Assembly (NCBI GenBank): GCA_028344855.1
Contig: JAOMCC010000004.1
Span: 1-51,957, forward strand
Direction: 5' to 3'
DNA: 51,957 nt
DNA from: Nitrosomonadales bacterium
Lineage (GTDB): Bacteria > Pseudomonadota > Gammaproteobacteria > Burkholderiales > Methylophilaceae
Below the pieces are notes generated by a model. It did no database searches, had not been told where the DNA came from, and was given only the letters and a program-made list of their open reading frames with translations. Below, piece after piece: positions 17,931 to 27,301 of the stretch. Made by a program: the position numbers and the translations under genes. Within the stretch, counting starts at the first letter, position 1. Every line of letters begins with the position of its first letter.

Positions 17931-19715
17931 TTAAGCATTATTAATAATTATGTCTTTGTATGAACCTTGCCGTTTTACTTTGCCATCAGCAATCTCTATT
18001 ACTTGCGAGCAATTTTTAAGCGTAGATAATCTGTGAGCAATTATTAAAATAGTAATATCATTGTCAAGACTTATAATTTCATCCATCACAGCAGATTCTG
18101 TCTCATTATCTAAAGCACTTGTAGCTTCATCAAAAATAATAACATCTGTTTTCTTGTATAAAGCTCTGGCAATACCAATCCTTTGTCGCTGCCCTCCTGA
18201 TAGTCGAATACCTCTTTCACCAACTACTGTCTCATACTTGTTTCTCCATGAATTAATCGAATCAGAGATTTTTGCTTTTTTTGCACATTGATAAACAAGT
18301 TCATAGTCAATTTCATCTACAGGGACTCCAAACGCTATATTTTCAAGGATAGTTGTATCAGCTAAAAAAATATTTTGTGGCACATGAGCAATATGAGATT
18401 GCCATGCTCTATAATTTTTATTAGTTATTTTATTATCATCAATATAAAAATTTCCTTTCACTGGAGATAGTAAGCCCATAATAATATCAATTAAAGTACT
18501 TTTCCCGCTCCCAGTAACACCAATTACTCCTATTTTGGATCCCTTTTTAATTTCATAATTAAAATCTTTTATTATTAGAGGTCCTTTTTTACTATATGAA
18601 AAATTAATTTCTTCGAGCTTAATTTTAGTTTTGAATTTGATTGGTTTTATTTTTTTTAAATTGACGTAATCAGGTAAGCCTTGGTTAAGGTAATACAATA
18701 TATCTCTTAATAATGCACTACAGCCAAAGATTGAAGACCAACTTGAATATATTTGTTGTAAGATTGGTAACAATCTTTGTGCTGCTAAAGCAAAAACTCC
18801 AAGAATTGGTATAGCATTTGTTAAATTTTCAAGATTACTAGATAGTGAAAATGCCAATATAGCCAGTATTGTTATGCCTAAAGCCTCAACAATAAATCGG
18901 GGTGTTTGTCCAATTATTGCTAACCCTGCCTGAGCTTTTCTTAAAGGTAAATCATAATTTCTAAAAATTTTACAATAAATTTCTTGAGTGCCGTCAATCA
19001 ATACGTCGCGAATACCTCCAAATCCCTCCTGAAGTGACTTTATTAATAAGTTAGATTTAATGTTTATACTTTCACTATCTTTAAATAATTTTTTCTTAGT
19101 TACAAATAAAACAAAGCCATAAATACCTCCAAAACCAAAAATAATAATTAATGCTGCTAAAGGCTCAATAAGAAGAACAGTTGTAAAAATAGCAAGTAAA
19201 ATTATTGTTGCACTAAAAATTAATAAAGCTGGCATTAAAACTTGAGTTACAACTAAATGTGTTTTGTGAGAAATACTAGCAATAAATTCACTACTATTTG
19301 TTGAAACTTGTTCAATATATGGTAAATATAGAGCGTATCTATAAACAGAAATACTTAAATCCGCGCCAATAGCGTAAGCAAAATGAGTTTGAGTCCATAG
19401 TAAAATTAACCTCATCGCTCCAGCTAAAAGAACTGCGGATATGAAAAAAATAGTCATAGGAAATAATAATTCATTAGGATTTATAAAACCCATTTCTAAG
19501 AAAATAGGATTTAACGTCTCTTGGTTAAAAACTGTCTCAGGGCTGGTAAGTGCTCCTAGAAATGGTAAGACGGCACCAATACTAATAATTTCAGCTAAAG
19601 AAACTCCTAGCATTAAGAAAATTAAAAAAATAAGCTGAATCTTTCTTCTAGCTTGAATATATGCCCATAAATTAAATAATAAATTTAAGATAGTTTCTTG
19701 TTTGTTATTTTTCAT
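17931..19715 (-). CDS. ABC transporter, fused permease-ATPase; PglK/MsbA-like glycan flippase
   Basis: A 594-residue half-transporter. Residues 1-340 hold about six membrane helices (clear ones near 25-55, 85-107, 160-205, 275-315). The ATPase domain has Walker A GVTGSGKSTLID (399-410), the Q-loop HVPQNIFLAD, signature LSGGQRQRIGIARAL, Walker B VIIFDEATSALD and the H-loop IIAHRLST. In a glycan operon the expected job is flipping lipid-linked oligosaccharide or exporting a glycolipid, as PglK does in Campylobacter. No Wzx or Wzy is present within the window, so this may be the only translocase of the locus. It lies upstream of legB and 5 bp after the glycosyltransferase-like gene. Confidence 0.85.
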   Translation of the reverse strand: MKNNKQETILNLLFNLWAYIQARRKIQLIFLIFLMLGVSLAEIISIGAVLPFLGALTSPETVFNQETLNPIFLEMGFINPNELLFPMTIFFISAVLLAGAMRLILLWTQTHFAYAIGADLSISVYRYALYLPYIEQVSTNSSEFIASISHKTHLVVTQVLMPALLIFSATIILLAIFTTVLLIEPLAALIIIFGFGGIYGFVLFVTKKKLFKDSESINIKSNLLIKSLQEGFGGIRDVLIDGTQEIYCKIFRNYDLPLRKAQAGLAIIGQTPRFIVEALGITILAILAFSLSSNLENLTNAIPILGVFALAAQRLLPILQQIYSSWSSIFGCSALLRDILYYLNQGLPDYVNLKKIKPIKFKTKIKLEEINFSYSKKGPLIIKDFNYEIKKGSKIGVIGVTGSGKSTLIDIIMGLLSPVKGNFYIDDNKITNKNYRAWQSHIAHVPQNIFLADTTILENIAFGVPVDEIDYELVYQCAKKAKISDSINSWRNKYETVVGERGIRLSGGQRQRIGIARALYKKTDVIIFDEATSALDNETESAVMDEIISLDNDITILIIAHRLSTLKNCSQVIEIADGKVKRQGSYKDIIINNA

Positions 19716-19720
19716 AAAAT

Positions 19721-21271
19721 CTATAATTTTAAAATTAAGTTTTTTATCCTAAAAGATGACATTCCATCGTTTTTATATGTGTGATTTTTAATAAAATCTC
19801 TATTGTTAGTTTGTAAATTTTTTTCTTTAGAATCTTTACCTATTGAAATCTTATAAAAAATATTTAATAGTTCTTCTTTCGATCTTGGAATTAAAACTGC
19901 CTTTGATTTTTCAAAAAATTTACTAAAAGGCCAGCCAGGGAAAATTGGACAAATTGATAATTTATTAATAATTACTGCATCAATTGTTGAAGTTGAACCA
20001 AAGGAAAGAAAATAATCAGAAAGATGAATTAGTAAGCTTATATCTTCTTTCTTGTCGATGAATATTACATTCTTACAAGACTTACCTAAAATAAAAGATT
20101 CATGAATATCTTCAACAGGATGTGGTTTAACTAAAAAAGTTAAATTTGGAAAGGCTTTGGCTGTTTCAAATACTGCTAACTTCATATCATCAAGGACATT
20201 AGAATTACTAAACATATGATGAGATTTATCTGTATAAGTTGAAGCATATAAAATAATTTTTTGATTATTATTTAATTTGTATTTGTCACGCAGATTGTTA
20301 AGTATTTTTTTATTTGGAGATACTAATGCGTCATGCCTTGGAGAACCAGTTATAAGTATTTTTTCTTTTTTTATTCCATGTTTTATTAAATTATCTTTAG
20401 AAGATTTACCCCAAACTGCCACCTTATCCGCTACAAAAAATTTCCATTCAACACCTTCAGGGCCTGTTAAACCAAATTGAATATCAAGTGATGGTATATT
20501 TAAATTCTTACCAATTAATTTATAAATTCTAGTTCTTGCATCCGATGCATCAGGAGAGATAATTTTTTTTGGCTTATATTTATTAAGAATATATTCAGAG
20601 ATAATAGCTTGCTCTAATATTAAAGGAATATAACCATTAAATAAAACTTTTAAAGATAATTTTAATGCCTTACCATGCTTACTAAATAGAAATTTATTAG
20701 AATCTCCTTTTTGGATTTCAGAATAAATACTATTTATTTTTTTTAAAACTATTTTTTTAAAAGATTTAGATTTACTATCTAAATCTTTGTCCCAGAAAGA
20801 CCATATATCCCTGTAGATAACACCCTGTATTTTAGGCAAACTAATAAAAGAGCCACTTTGATCTGTTAGAACAACTATTTTAGCTTTCTTATCTTTTTTT
20901 AAGCTTAGAATAACTGGATGAAGAATATCTAAATACATCCTCGGCATAAATGCTAAAAATATAATTGCATTCTTAGGTAAATGATTATTGCGTTTTTTTT
21001 TAAATGAATTTTTTATTTTTTTTCTTATCAACCACTCTCGAATTATTATAAATTTAGGTTTTATAAATAGTTTAAAAAAAGAAAATATTGATTTTGCTGA
21101 GCTAGCTGTAGTTAAATGTCTCCAACACATTTCAGCCGAAAAAACATCCCAATATGAAACTTCATTAAAAGTTAATTTATCAACTAAATTTTGATTATTT
21201 GAGATATTAGCTCTTCCAAATTTTTTGACCAGGTCGGCATATTCAGATAATTCTTGTACAAACTTAGACAT
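19721..21271 (-). CDS. GT-B-like transferase, CDP-glycerophosphotransferase/capsule type, function unknown
   Basis: A 516-residue protein without an obvious precise match. Residues 1-100 are helical and basic. The rest looks like two Rossmann-type domains: an N-terminal one (AIIFLAFMPRMYLDILHPV, then KIVVLTDQSGSF) and a C-terminal one with KILITGSPRHDAL, IILYASTYTDKSHH, FLVKPHPVED and LSFGSTSTIDAVI. The KPHP and SxSTxxxDA patterns are shared by CDP-glycerol:glycerophosphotransferases and capsule/sialyltransferase-like GT-B enzymes. It may transfer a sugar or polyol phosphate, and is a candidate for the otherwise unassigned nonulosonate transferase. No membrane segments or signal peptide are clear. 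It overlaps the preceding GT4 gene by 1 bp. Confidence 0.6.
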   Translation of the reverse strand: MSKFVQELSEYADLVKKFGRANISNNQNLVDKLTFNEVSYWDVFSAEMCWRHLTTASSAKSIFSFFKLFIKPKFIIIREWLIRKKIKNSFKKKRNNHLPKNAIIFLAFMPRMYLDILHPVILSLKKDKKAKIVVLTDQSGSFISLPKIQGVIYRDIWSFWDKDLDSKSKSFKKIVLKKINSIYSEIQKGDSNKFLFSKHGKALKLSLKVLFNGYIPLILEQAIISEYILNKYKPKKIISPDASDARTRIYKLIGKNLNIPSLDIQFGLTGPEGVEWKFFVADKVAVWGKSSKDNLIKHGIKKEKILITGSPRHDALVSPNKKILNNLRDKYKLNNNQKIILYASTYTDKSHHMFSNSNVLDDMKLAVFETAKAFPNLTFLVKPHPVEDIHESFILGKSCKNVIFIDKKEDISLLIHLSDYFLSFGSTSTIDAVIINKLSICPIFPGWPFSKFFEKSKAVLIPRSKEELLNIFYKISIGKDSKEKNLQTNNRDFIKNHTYKNDGMSSFRIKNLILKL

Positions 21272-22443
21272 TAGCTAAATTGTTTCCCAATAAAAGATTT
21301 TAAATATTTATCTAAGCTCTTTGCAGAAAATTCCCAAGTCCATTTGTCTGATACACATTTAATTCCATTTTTTGACATTCGATTCCATTTGTCTTGGTTT
21401 TTAATCAATTCCATAATTGCTTTAGAAAATTCTAACGAATCTCTATCAGTTAAAATACCATTTTTATTATTTACAATAGTCTCTCTAAGACCAGCTTCTT
21501 TTATAGCAACAACTGGAGTTCCACAAGCCATAGATTCTAATGCAACTAGCCCAAGAGGCTCTAAAAAATTTGCACATACTGTTATTTTTGAAGAATTGTA
21601 TTCTTTAAGTAAAGTTTTGTCATCGATTGAACTTACAAAGGAAACTTGGACATTATATTTTTTTGCTAGCATTTTTAACTTAATCTTATATGAGGTTAAA
21701 TATTGATGAGCTCCATGAATAATTTTTAAACTTGGTCTTTCAGATTTATTTATTCTCCCAAGAGATTCGATAACAAATTCATGCCCCTTTGATGGAAAAA
21801 GTGAGCCTACTGATAAAATTATTTTTTTTCGGACTATTCTTTTTATTGGTTTAAAAAAATTAGTATCTACTCCTGGATAAATAACTTTAGGAAATAATCC
21901 GTAACATAAATATAATCTCTCTCTTGAGTAGTAAGAAGTTGTGCAAATGGAGTCCGCGTAATTAGCGTTTTTCTTATCGATACCAATAAAAAAATTTAGA
22001 CCTATTTTCCTCAGAAAATTAAATGGAAAAGTAATATATTTTTTAGGGTAATGAGGCTCAAAAACTCTAGCCATAGGTTCATGACATATATAAAAACTTG
22101 GAGTTTTTAAAAATCGTAATAAAAATGGGCTATTTGTAATTTTGCATTGCATTGTTAAAACAAGATCATATTTTTCTTCATCTATTTTATTAGCCAATTT
22201 TTTAGATTGAAAAATTATTGGAATTAGAGAAAATAACCTATTAACTTCTTTTGGTAATTTTTTTTGGGATTCATTTTGTATAAAAATTTTATTTGCAAAT
22301 GGCTTTACATCCCATGTTGTTTCAGATTTGTCATTAAAAATAAATAGATCAATTTTATGAACTTTACTCAATTGTTTAGTCCATTCAAAAACTGCTCTTT
22401 TAGCACCTCCGGGAGGTAGGTTATGAAATAATGCTATTTTCAT
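21271..22443 (-). CDS. Glycosyltransferase family 4 (GT-B)
   Basis: A 390-residue GT4 enzyme. IALFHNLPPGGAKRAVFEW (3-21) is the N-terminal glycine loop, VIYPGVDTNFFKP the inter-domain link, KIILSVGSLFPSKGHEFV the start of the donor domain, and FLEPLGLVALESMACGTPV the EX7E motif that binds the nucleotide sugar. It should add a sugar (often mannose, GlcNAc or rhamnose in this family) to the lipid-linked chain. Adjacent genes make GDP-linked 6-deoxy sugars, so a GDP-sugar donor is possible. Confidence 0.88.
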   Translation of the reverse strand: MKIALFHNLPPGGAKRAVFEWTKQLSKVHKIDLFIFNDKSETTWDVKPFANKIFIQNESQKKLPKEVNRLFSLIPIIFQSKKLANKIDEEKYDLVLTMQCKITNSPFLLRFLKTPSFYICHEPMARVFEPHYPKKYITFPFNFLRKIGLNFFIGIDKKNANYADSICTTSYYSRERLYLCYGLFPKVIYPGVDTNFFKPIKRIVRKKIILSVGSLFPSKGHEFVIESLGRINKSERPSLKIIHGAHQYLTSYKIKLKMLAKKYNVQVSFVSSIDDKTLLKEYNSSKITVCANFLEPLGLVALESMACGTPVVAIKEAGLRETIVNNKNGILTDRDSLEFSKAIMELIKNQDKWNRMSKNGIKCVSDKWTWEFSAKSLDKYLKSFIGKQFS

Positions 22444-22477
22444 AGATACTTAGTTTGAATTTTTAAAAAGATAATTC

Positions 22478-22867
22478 TTATGACTCGAAATTTTCATGAA
22501 GTTGTGAAACTCTAAAGGTATCTTCTTCATATTGACCACCGCCTCTTGGTCCTTTTGTTAAAATAAGTAAAACAGAATTATCATCAACTCCATGAAGTGA
22601 ATGCCTTTCCATAATTGGTGACTCAAGCATGTCACCAGATTTTAAAACACGTTTTTCGACTTTTTGATTTGGTAATTGTGTATAAGCTATAACTTCTCCA
22701 GATAAAATATATGAATATTGAATGGAATCTTTGTGGTAATGATTTCCTCTTATAGATCCTTTTGTAATAGTTATTAAGGTTACACAATCTACAACCACTT
22801 GCTGCAATATATCAGATATTGTTCCTCTTTCATCTTGATGTGCAACTTTTATTTTGTGGATTATCAT
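22478..22867 (-). CDS. Small cupin protein, sugar epimerase/isomerase-like
   Basis: A 129-residue single-domain cupin. GNHYHKDSIQYSYILSGEV (41-59) is cupin motif 1 with three potential metal ligands, and SGDMLESPIMERHSLHGVD is motif 2. The opening QDERGTISDIL resembles the RmlC/FdtA group of nucleotide-sugar epimerases and ketoisomerases. Without the RmlC catalytic His-Asp pair being clearly identifiable, an isomerase role is a guess. It stands directly after a sugar C-methyltransferase and before a GT4 gene, suggesting work on the same nucleotide sugar. Confidence 0.7.
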   Translation of the reverse strand: MIIHKIKVAHQDERGTISDILQQVVVDCVTLITITKGSIRGNHYHKDSIQYSYILSGEVIAYTQLPNQKVEKRVLKSGDMLESPIMERHSLHGVDDNSVLLILTKGPRGGGQYEEDTFRVSQLHENFES

Positions 22868-22887
22868 TATATTTATTCCTTTTTTAT

Positions 22888-24126
22888 TTAAACAATTTTT
22901 GGTTTAGGTATTGGTATAATAAATTTACCGCCAGAATTTTTAAAATCAGAAAGATTCTCAATAATTTCATCAGCAAAATTCCAGGCTAGTAATAAAGCAA
23001 AATCAGGCTTTTCTTCATATAGTTTTTCATCTGAAAAAATTGGAATATGTGCTCCAGGTGAATATTTACCAATCTTAAGAAATGATTTTTCCGTTATAAA
23101 ATCTAAAATATTAGAATCTATTTCACAATAATTTAATAAAGTCATACCTTTTGCAGGTGCACTAACCGCAACTATGCTCTTTCCTTGTTTTTTAATTTCT
23201 AACAGAAGCTCACGTAATTGTTTTTTATGTTTTTTGACTTGCTCACTAAATAAATTTAACCTAGAAATATTAAATAAATTAGCTTTTTCTTCTTTTTTAA
23301 TAATTTGATTTACAGATTTTGTTTTATTATGTTGACCTTTCCTGCAAACAAATATTCTTATTGAACCACCATGAATAGATACCTCATCAACATCAAACAC
23401 TTCGAAACCAAAGCGATTAAACAATGAGTTTAATGGTTTTACTGAAATATATAATAAGTGCTCATGATAAATCGTATCGTATACCAAACCTTCAATAAGA
23501 TTTAAAAAATGAGGTGCTTCGATTACAAACATTCCATTATCTGTTAACAAAGAATCTACTGCTTTCATTAAGCTTTCAAGGTTATTAATATGAGCAAAAA
23601 CATTAGTTATATTAATAACTGAGGCTTTCCCTTTCTTTGAAACAATTTTTTTTGCTAAATTGTAGCTTATAAAATCATTTATCGTCTCAATACCATTTTG
23701 ATTTGCACTCGCTGCTATATGTTTTGATGGCTCAATACCTAATACTTTACATCCTCTTTTTTTATAAGCACCCAACAAAACTCCTACATTACTACCTATA
23801 TCAATAATCAAATCATCAGAATTTAATTCTGCTTTTTTTACAACACTCTCTCCAAATTGATCAAAATGAAGCCGACCCGTTTTGGTTGTTGATGACTCAT
23901 ACGGGTAATCATTCTGATATAAAATCTTTGGGTCAACTGTGTAATTCAACTGTGAAATTCCACAATCATTACAAAGACAAACTTCTAATGGATAAACAGG
24001 ATCATTTGAAGATTTAAATTCTTCTTTAATAAAAGCATCTGCCGCTGGAGTTAATCCTAAGTCTAAATATTTTGTTAAAGAAGTACTTTTGCAAATTCTA
24101 CAATTTTTTAATTTCATATTATGCAA
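22888..24126 (-). CDS. Nucleotide-sugar C-methyltransferase (TylCIII/NovU family)
   Basis: A 412-residue SAM enzyme with all three parts of the family. The N-terminal zinc domain has CRIC (9-12) and CLCNDC (50-55), with LGLTPAADAF between them. The SAM domain has LIIDIGSNVGVLLGAY and NVFAHINNLE. The signature YHEHLLYIS, containing the catalytic Tyr/His, is intact, and the C-terminal domain has IVAVSAPAKGMTLLNY. Such enzymes add a methyl branch next to a 4-keto group. The colD product nearby is a 4-keto-3,6-dideoxy sugar, so a branched sugar is conceivable. Start may be Met1 or Met4. Confidence 0.85.
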   Translation of the reverse strand: MHNMKLKNCRICKSTSLTKYLDLGLTPAADAFIKEEFKSSNDPVYPLEVCLCNDCGISQLNYTVDPKILYQNDYPYESSTTKTGRLHFDQFGESVVKKAELNSDDLIIDIGSNVGVLLGAYKKRGCKVLGIEPSKHIAASANQNGIETINDFISYNLAKKIVSKKGKASVINITNVFAHINNLESLMKAVDSLLTDNGMFVIEAPHFLNLIEGLVYDTIYHEHLLYISVKPLNSLFNRFGFEVFDVDEVSIHGGSIRIFVCRKGQHNKTKSVNQIIKKEEKANLFNISRLNLFSEQVKKHKKQLRELLLEIKKQGKSIVAVSAPAKGMTLLNYCEIDSNILDFITEKSFLKIGKYSPGAHIPIFSDEKLYEEKPDFALLLAWNFADEIIENLSDFKNSGGKFIIPIPKPKIV

Positions 24127-24138
24127 TCCTATATATAT

Positions 24139-25137
24139 CTAATGTTTTGAATCATCTGATATTAAAGATAGTTTTGCTACTCCATAAATTTGCTCAACAA
24201 TACCTATTGCCTCTGTTGCTTGTTCAGCATTATGATAATTAGGTTTTCCTGAAGAAATACTATTAGCAAAATCATCAATTTGATTTGAATAAGTTTTAGT
24301 AACATCAATTTTTTTTAAATAATTATTAATCGATGTTTTATTTGATACAAAATCTATATCAATAAAGCCTGATGTTGATGCAAAGTTTTTAAGATTTAAT
24401 TTTCCATTCGAAAAATTTAAAATTAAACTACTTTCGTATTGCTTATTTGAATTTACTTTAATAGAACAACTAATATCATCAGATAAAAAAGAACACTCTA
24501 TTTCATTTTCAATATTTTTTTTATTAGCTCTAAAAGAATCTATATTTTTTAATTTGATACTAGTACCTAATAAGAATTGAATGACATCAATGCAATGGAT
24601 ACCAGCGTCAATTAGAGCGCCTCCACCCGAATATTCTCTTGAATTTGCCCAATCCCTTTTTGTAAATTTCATATCATAATTAAAAATTACCTCTATAAAT
24701 GATAATTTTCCAAAGGACTTAGAAACTATAAGATTACGAACTTCATTTATTGCATCTGAGTATCTAAGCATATGTCCTACAGATAGTTGCAGTTTTTTAT
24801 CTTTTGCAGTCTGTATCATTTTTAAACAATCATTTTTATTAATTGCCATTGGTTTTTCACAAATAACGTGAAGACCTTTTTTTAAACTTTCAATAGTTTG
24901 AGATGCATGCAGATAGTTTGGTGTTGCAATATATACACAATCAATATCAGATGAATTTAACATTTCATCAAATGATCTAAATCTTAAAACATTGTTTGGT
25001 AATTGCGATATATTCGTGTCTCGATCTATTATTGCTGCTAATTTAAGTTTAGAGGTTATATTTAAAGCAGGAAGTATTCTTTTCTTAGCAAATCTACCAA
25101 AACCACATATTGCTATTTTAATTGGTTGTTTAATCAT
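24139..25137 (-). CDS. Gfo/Idh/MocA family oxidoreductase
   Basis: A 332-residue NAD(P)-dependent oxidoreductase. KIAICGFGRFAKKRILPAL is the Rossmann loop, VICEKPMAINK holds the family EKP, GHMLRYSDAI and GGGALIDAGIHCIDVI form the catalytic region with Lys and His. It lies next to the C-methyltransferase gene and could reduce the ketone of the methylated sugar, as ketoreductases do in branched-sugar pathways. It differs from the PtmF-like protein at 8131-9135, so the two are likely not redundant. The substrate is unknown. Confidence 0.8.
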   Translation of the reverse strand: MIKQPIKIAICGFGRFAKKRILPALNITSKLKLAAIIDRDTNISQLPNNVLRFRSFDEMLNSSDIDCVYIATPNYLHASQTIESLKKGLHVICEKPMAINKNDCLKMIQTAKDKKLQLSVGHMLRYSDAINEVRNLIVSKSFGKLSFIEVIFNYDMKFTKRDWANSREYSGGGALIDAGIHCIDVIQFLLGTSIKLKNIDSFRANKKNIENEIECSFLSDDISCSIKVNSNKQYESSLILNFSNGKLNLKNFASTSGFIDIDFVSNKTSINNYLKKIDVTKTYSNQIDDFANSISSGKPNYHNAEQATEAIGIVEQIYGVAKLSLISDDSKH

Positions 25138-25158
25138 TTCATTTTTACAAAAATAAAC

Positions 25159-26106
25159 TTACTTTTTTTTAGCAACGATAATTTGATCAAAACCTTTAAC
25201 TATTCTAATTTTACATAATAATCTATCAATAAAAACTAAACCCCTTGCAAGGCTATATCTAAATTTATCGCTACCTGACATAGTCATAATCGGTGTGCCT
25301 ACAAATGCATTTTTTTGATTAAAGTAAAGAACTTTAAATTTTTGTTTAAAAATTCGAGTAATATCCTCAACGCTATGATGTTTTGCCTCTTCCATTGGAG
25401 AAAAAATTTCTTCAGGTAATTTTCTTTTTGTTGTTAATAATTTAAATAAAATTGAAATTTTATCTAAATAAGAATAATGGATTTGAGGTAAAACAAATCT
25501 TAAAGAAAGCTCTAAAAATTTTTCAAACTTACCCATTTCTAAATCATCATATGTAGCAATAATACCACCTTCTTTTAGGGCCACATTAGCACGAGATATA
25601 AAATCAGAAGGATCAGGTAGGTGGTGAAATGCTGCCCAACCAGATATGGCATCATACTTTTTAATTCCAAGATCAACTTCACTTACATCACCAATATTAT
25701 AATTAATTGCACCAAAACCTTTTTTATGGGAATTTTTAGCAAGTGTCTTTTTAGCCAATGAAATTGCTTCTGGTGATAAATCATAAGCATCAACAATTTG
25801 ACCCCTTCTTGCTAACTCAAGCGAAAGCCAGCCTGAACCACAACATATATCTAAAACTCTTCCACCAGGTTTATGTGCAACTAGATCTAAATATTTATCT
25901 ATATTCCCTCCATCTAAAATCCTAGTTATAACTGGGTCAATCAATGGCAAACGCTCATCTTTTTTTGGAATAAATTTAGTTGCCGACCTTATATCTGCTT
26001 CCATAGGAACATGTCCATCCTTTGTTCTAATTTCAGCAATGCTATTAAAAAACTTAGCTTCTTCTTTTTGTACTTCTTTAATATCGCTCGTATTATCATT
26101 CGGCAT
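25159..26106 (-). CDS. Class I SAM-dependent methyltransferase
   Basis: A methyltransferase of 315 residues when started at ATG 26104-26106 (MPNDNTSD), which has an AAAGGA ribosome-binding site 9 bp upstream; a longer frame reaching 26163 would overlap colD by 29 bp and is less likely. VLDICCGSGWLSLELA (84-99) is SAM motif I, VDAYDLSPEAI follows with the acidic ribose contact, and GWAAFHHLPDP is the post-II region. It probably methylates a sugar hydroxyl, amine or a carboxylate. It is not of the zinc-finger C-methyltransferase type found nearby. Confidence 0.8.
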   Translation of the reverse strand: MPNDNTSDIKEVQKEEAKFFNSIAEIRTKDGHVPMEADIRSATKFIPKKDERLPLIDPVITRILDGGNIDKYLDLVAHKPGGRVLDICCGSGWLSLELARRGQIVDAYDLSPEAISLAKKTLAKNSHKKGFGAINYNIGDVSEVDLGIKKYDAISGWAAFHHLPDPSDFISRANVALKEGGIIATYDDLEMGKFEKFLELSLRFVLPQIHYSYLDKISILFKLLTTKRKLPEEIFSPMEEAKHHSVEDITRIFKQKFKVLYFNQKNAFVGTPIMTMSGSDKFRYSLARGLVFIDRLLCKIRIVKGFDQIIVAKKK

Positions 26107-26134
26107 AAATTTAAATCCTTTTATATTAAAAAAA

Positions 26135-27301
26135 TTATAAGGTTGACAAAGCTTTAAACGCATCTTTTATTGAATAATGATGATTACCCAAAAATAATCC
26201 ATTCTTGTCAATGTACTCTGCATTTTTAAGATTATTACTAATTTCAAAATCAAAGTATTTTACTACTTCATTTTTAAGAAAATTACCTGTGACGATTGGT
26301 CTAAATTCAAATTCTAAATCTGTTAATTTATTAACTAATTGTGTTCTTGTTAGAGAGCTTCCTTGCCTAATAACTATACTAAAACCAAACCAACTACTTT
26401 TACCAATTTCTTTTTGGATAATCAAATCAGGATGGTTCTGTAAAATATCTACGAATAATTTGGCATTTTTTCGACGTTCTGAAATAATCATAGGTAACTT
26501 TTTAATTTGCTCAATACCCACTGCCGCTTCTAACTCTAACGGTCTAACATTATAGCCAGGCAAAACAAATCGGAAAGACTCTTCGAGTATATCCTCACTT
26601 TTATCATCGCAAATTAAATTTTTCTCGGGTAATTCACGTGTCCACCCATGAGACCTAAGCGAAATTAAAATTTGATTTAATTCTTCATCGTCTGTAACTA
26701 TAATTCCACCTTCCATAGTCGATATATGATGACTATAAAATGAACTAAAAGTCCCCATCACGCCGAAAGTACCAGTTTTCTTGTCATTGAATGTTGCACC
26801 CATAGATTCACAATTATCTTCCAATAAAATAATATCTTTATCTTTTATTATCTTATTAATTGAATCAAAATTATTTGAATTACCCAATAGATTAACTGCT
26901 AACACTATTCGTGTTTTGTTTGAAATTGCTAACTCTAGTTGAGTCAAATCGTAATTTAGTGATCCAATATCTATATCAACAAATTTAATTTTTAAACCAT
27001 ATTGATAAAGAGGGTAATAAGTTGTGCTCCAAGATACTGCAGGAACAACAACCTCATCTCCTCTTTTTAGTTTCAATTTAGGATTTTTGGTGTAAAAAAG
27101 TGCAGCAATCATTAATAAATTTGCGGATGATCCTGAATTCACCATTACTGCATTTTGACTACCTATATACCTTGAAAATTCTTTCTCAAATAAACTTACT
27201 TTTTCACCCATAGTGAAGTTTCCTGATTCAATGACACTGTGCATTGCATCAATCTCTTTTTGATCCCAAGATGAAGTTGCTAGAGGATATTTAAAAGTCA
27301 T
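26135..27301 (-). CDS. colD: GDP-4-keto-6-deoxy-D-mannose 3-dehydratase (ColD)
   Basis: A PLP enzyme of 388 residues that removes the C3 hydroxyl of GDP-4-keto-6-deoxymannose, giving the 3,6-dideoxy intermediate of colitose. The fold is that of DegT aminotransferases, but the PLP lysine is replaced by histidine: SFYSHHISTMEGG has His191 where LegC has Lys219. This lysine-to-histidine change is the hallmark of ColD. Other matching segments are YPLATSSWD at the N-terminus, LLEDNCESMGATF (159-171) and RPIVTGNFLKN. The start at 27299-27301 gives an ATGA overlap with the preceding gene; the frame extends further upstream but the extra residues do not fit the family. Confidence 0.9.
   Translation of the reverse strand: MTFKYPLATSSWDQKEIDAMHSVIESGNFTMGEKVSLFEKEFSRYIGSQNAVMVNSGSSANLLMIAALFYTKNPKLKLKRGDEVVVPAVSWSTTYYPLYQYGLKIKFVDIDIGSLNYDLTQLELAISNKTRIVLAVNLLGNSNNFDSINKIIKDKDIILLEDNCESMGATFNDKKTGTFGVMGTFSSFYSHHISTMEGGIIVTDDEELNQILISLRSHGWTRELPEKNLICDDKSEDILEESFRFVLPGYNVRPLELEAAVGIEQIKKLPMIISERRKNAKLFVDILQNHPDLIIQKEIGKSSWFGFSIVIRQGSSLTRTQLVNKLTDLEFEFRPIVTGNFLKNEVVKYFDFEISNNLKNAEYIDKNGLFLGNHHYSIKDAFKALSTL

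Noticed and set aside
21344-21706. 120-residue plus-strand open frame opposite the GT4 gene
   Set aside because: It is antisense to a gene with clear conserved motifs, has no ribosome-binding site and no family-like sequence; the same holds for the 109-residue frame at 7809-8138 and the 116-residue frame at 26205-26555.
26135-27301. Ordinary DegT sugar aminotransferase
   Set aside because: The PLP lysine is replaced by histidine (His191), and the whole sequence follows the ColD pattern, so it cannot be a normal aminotransferase.
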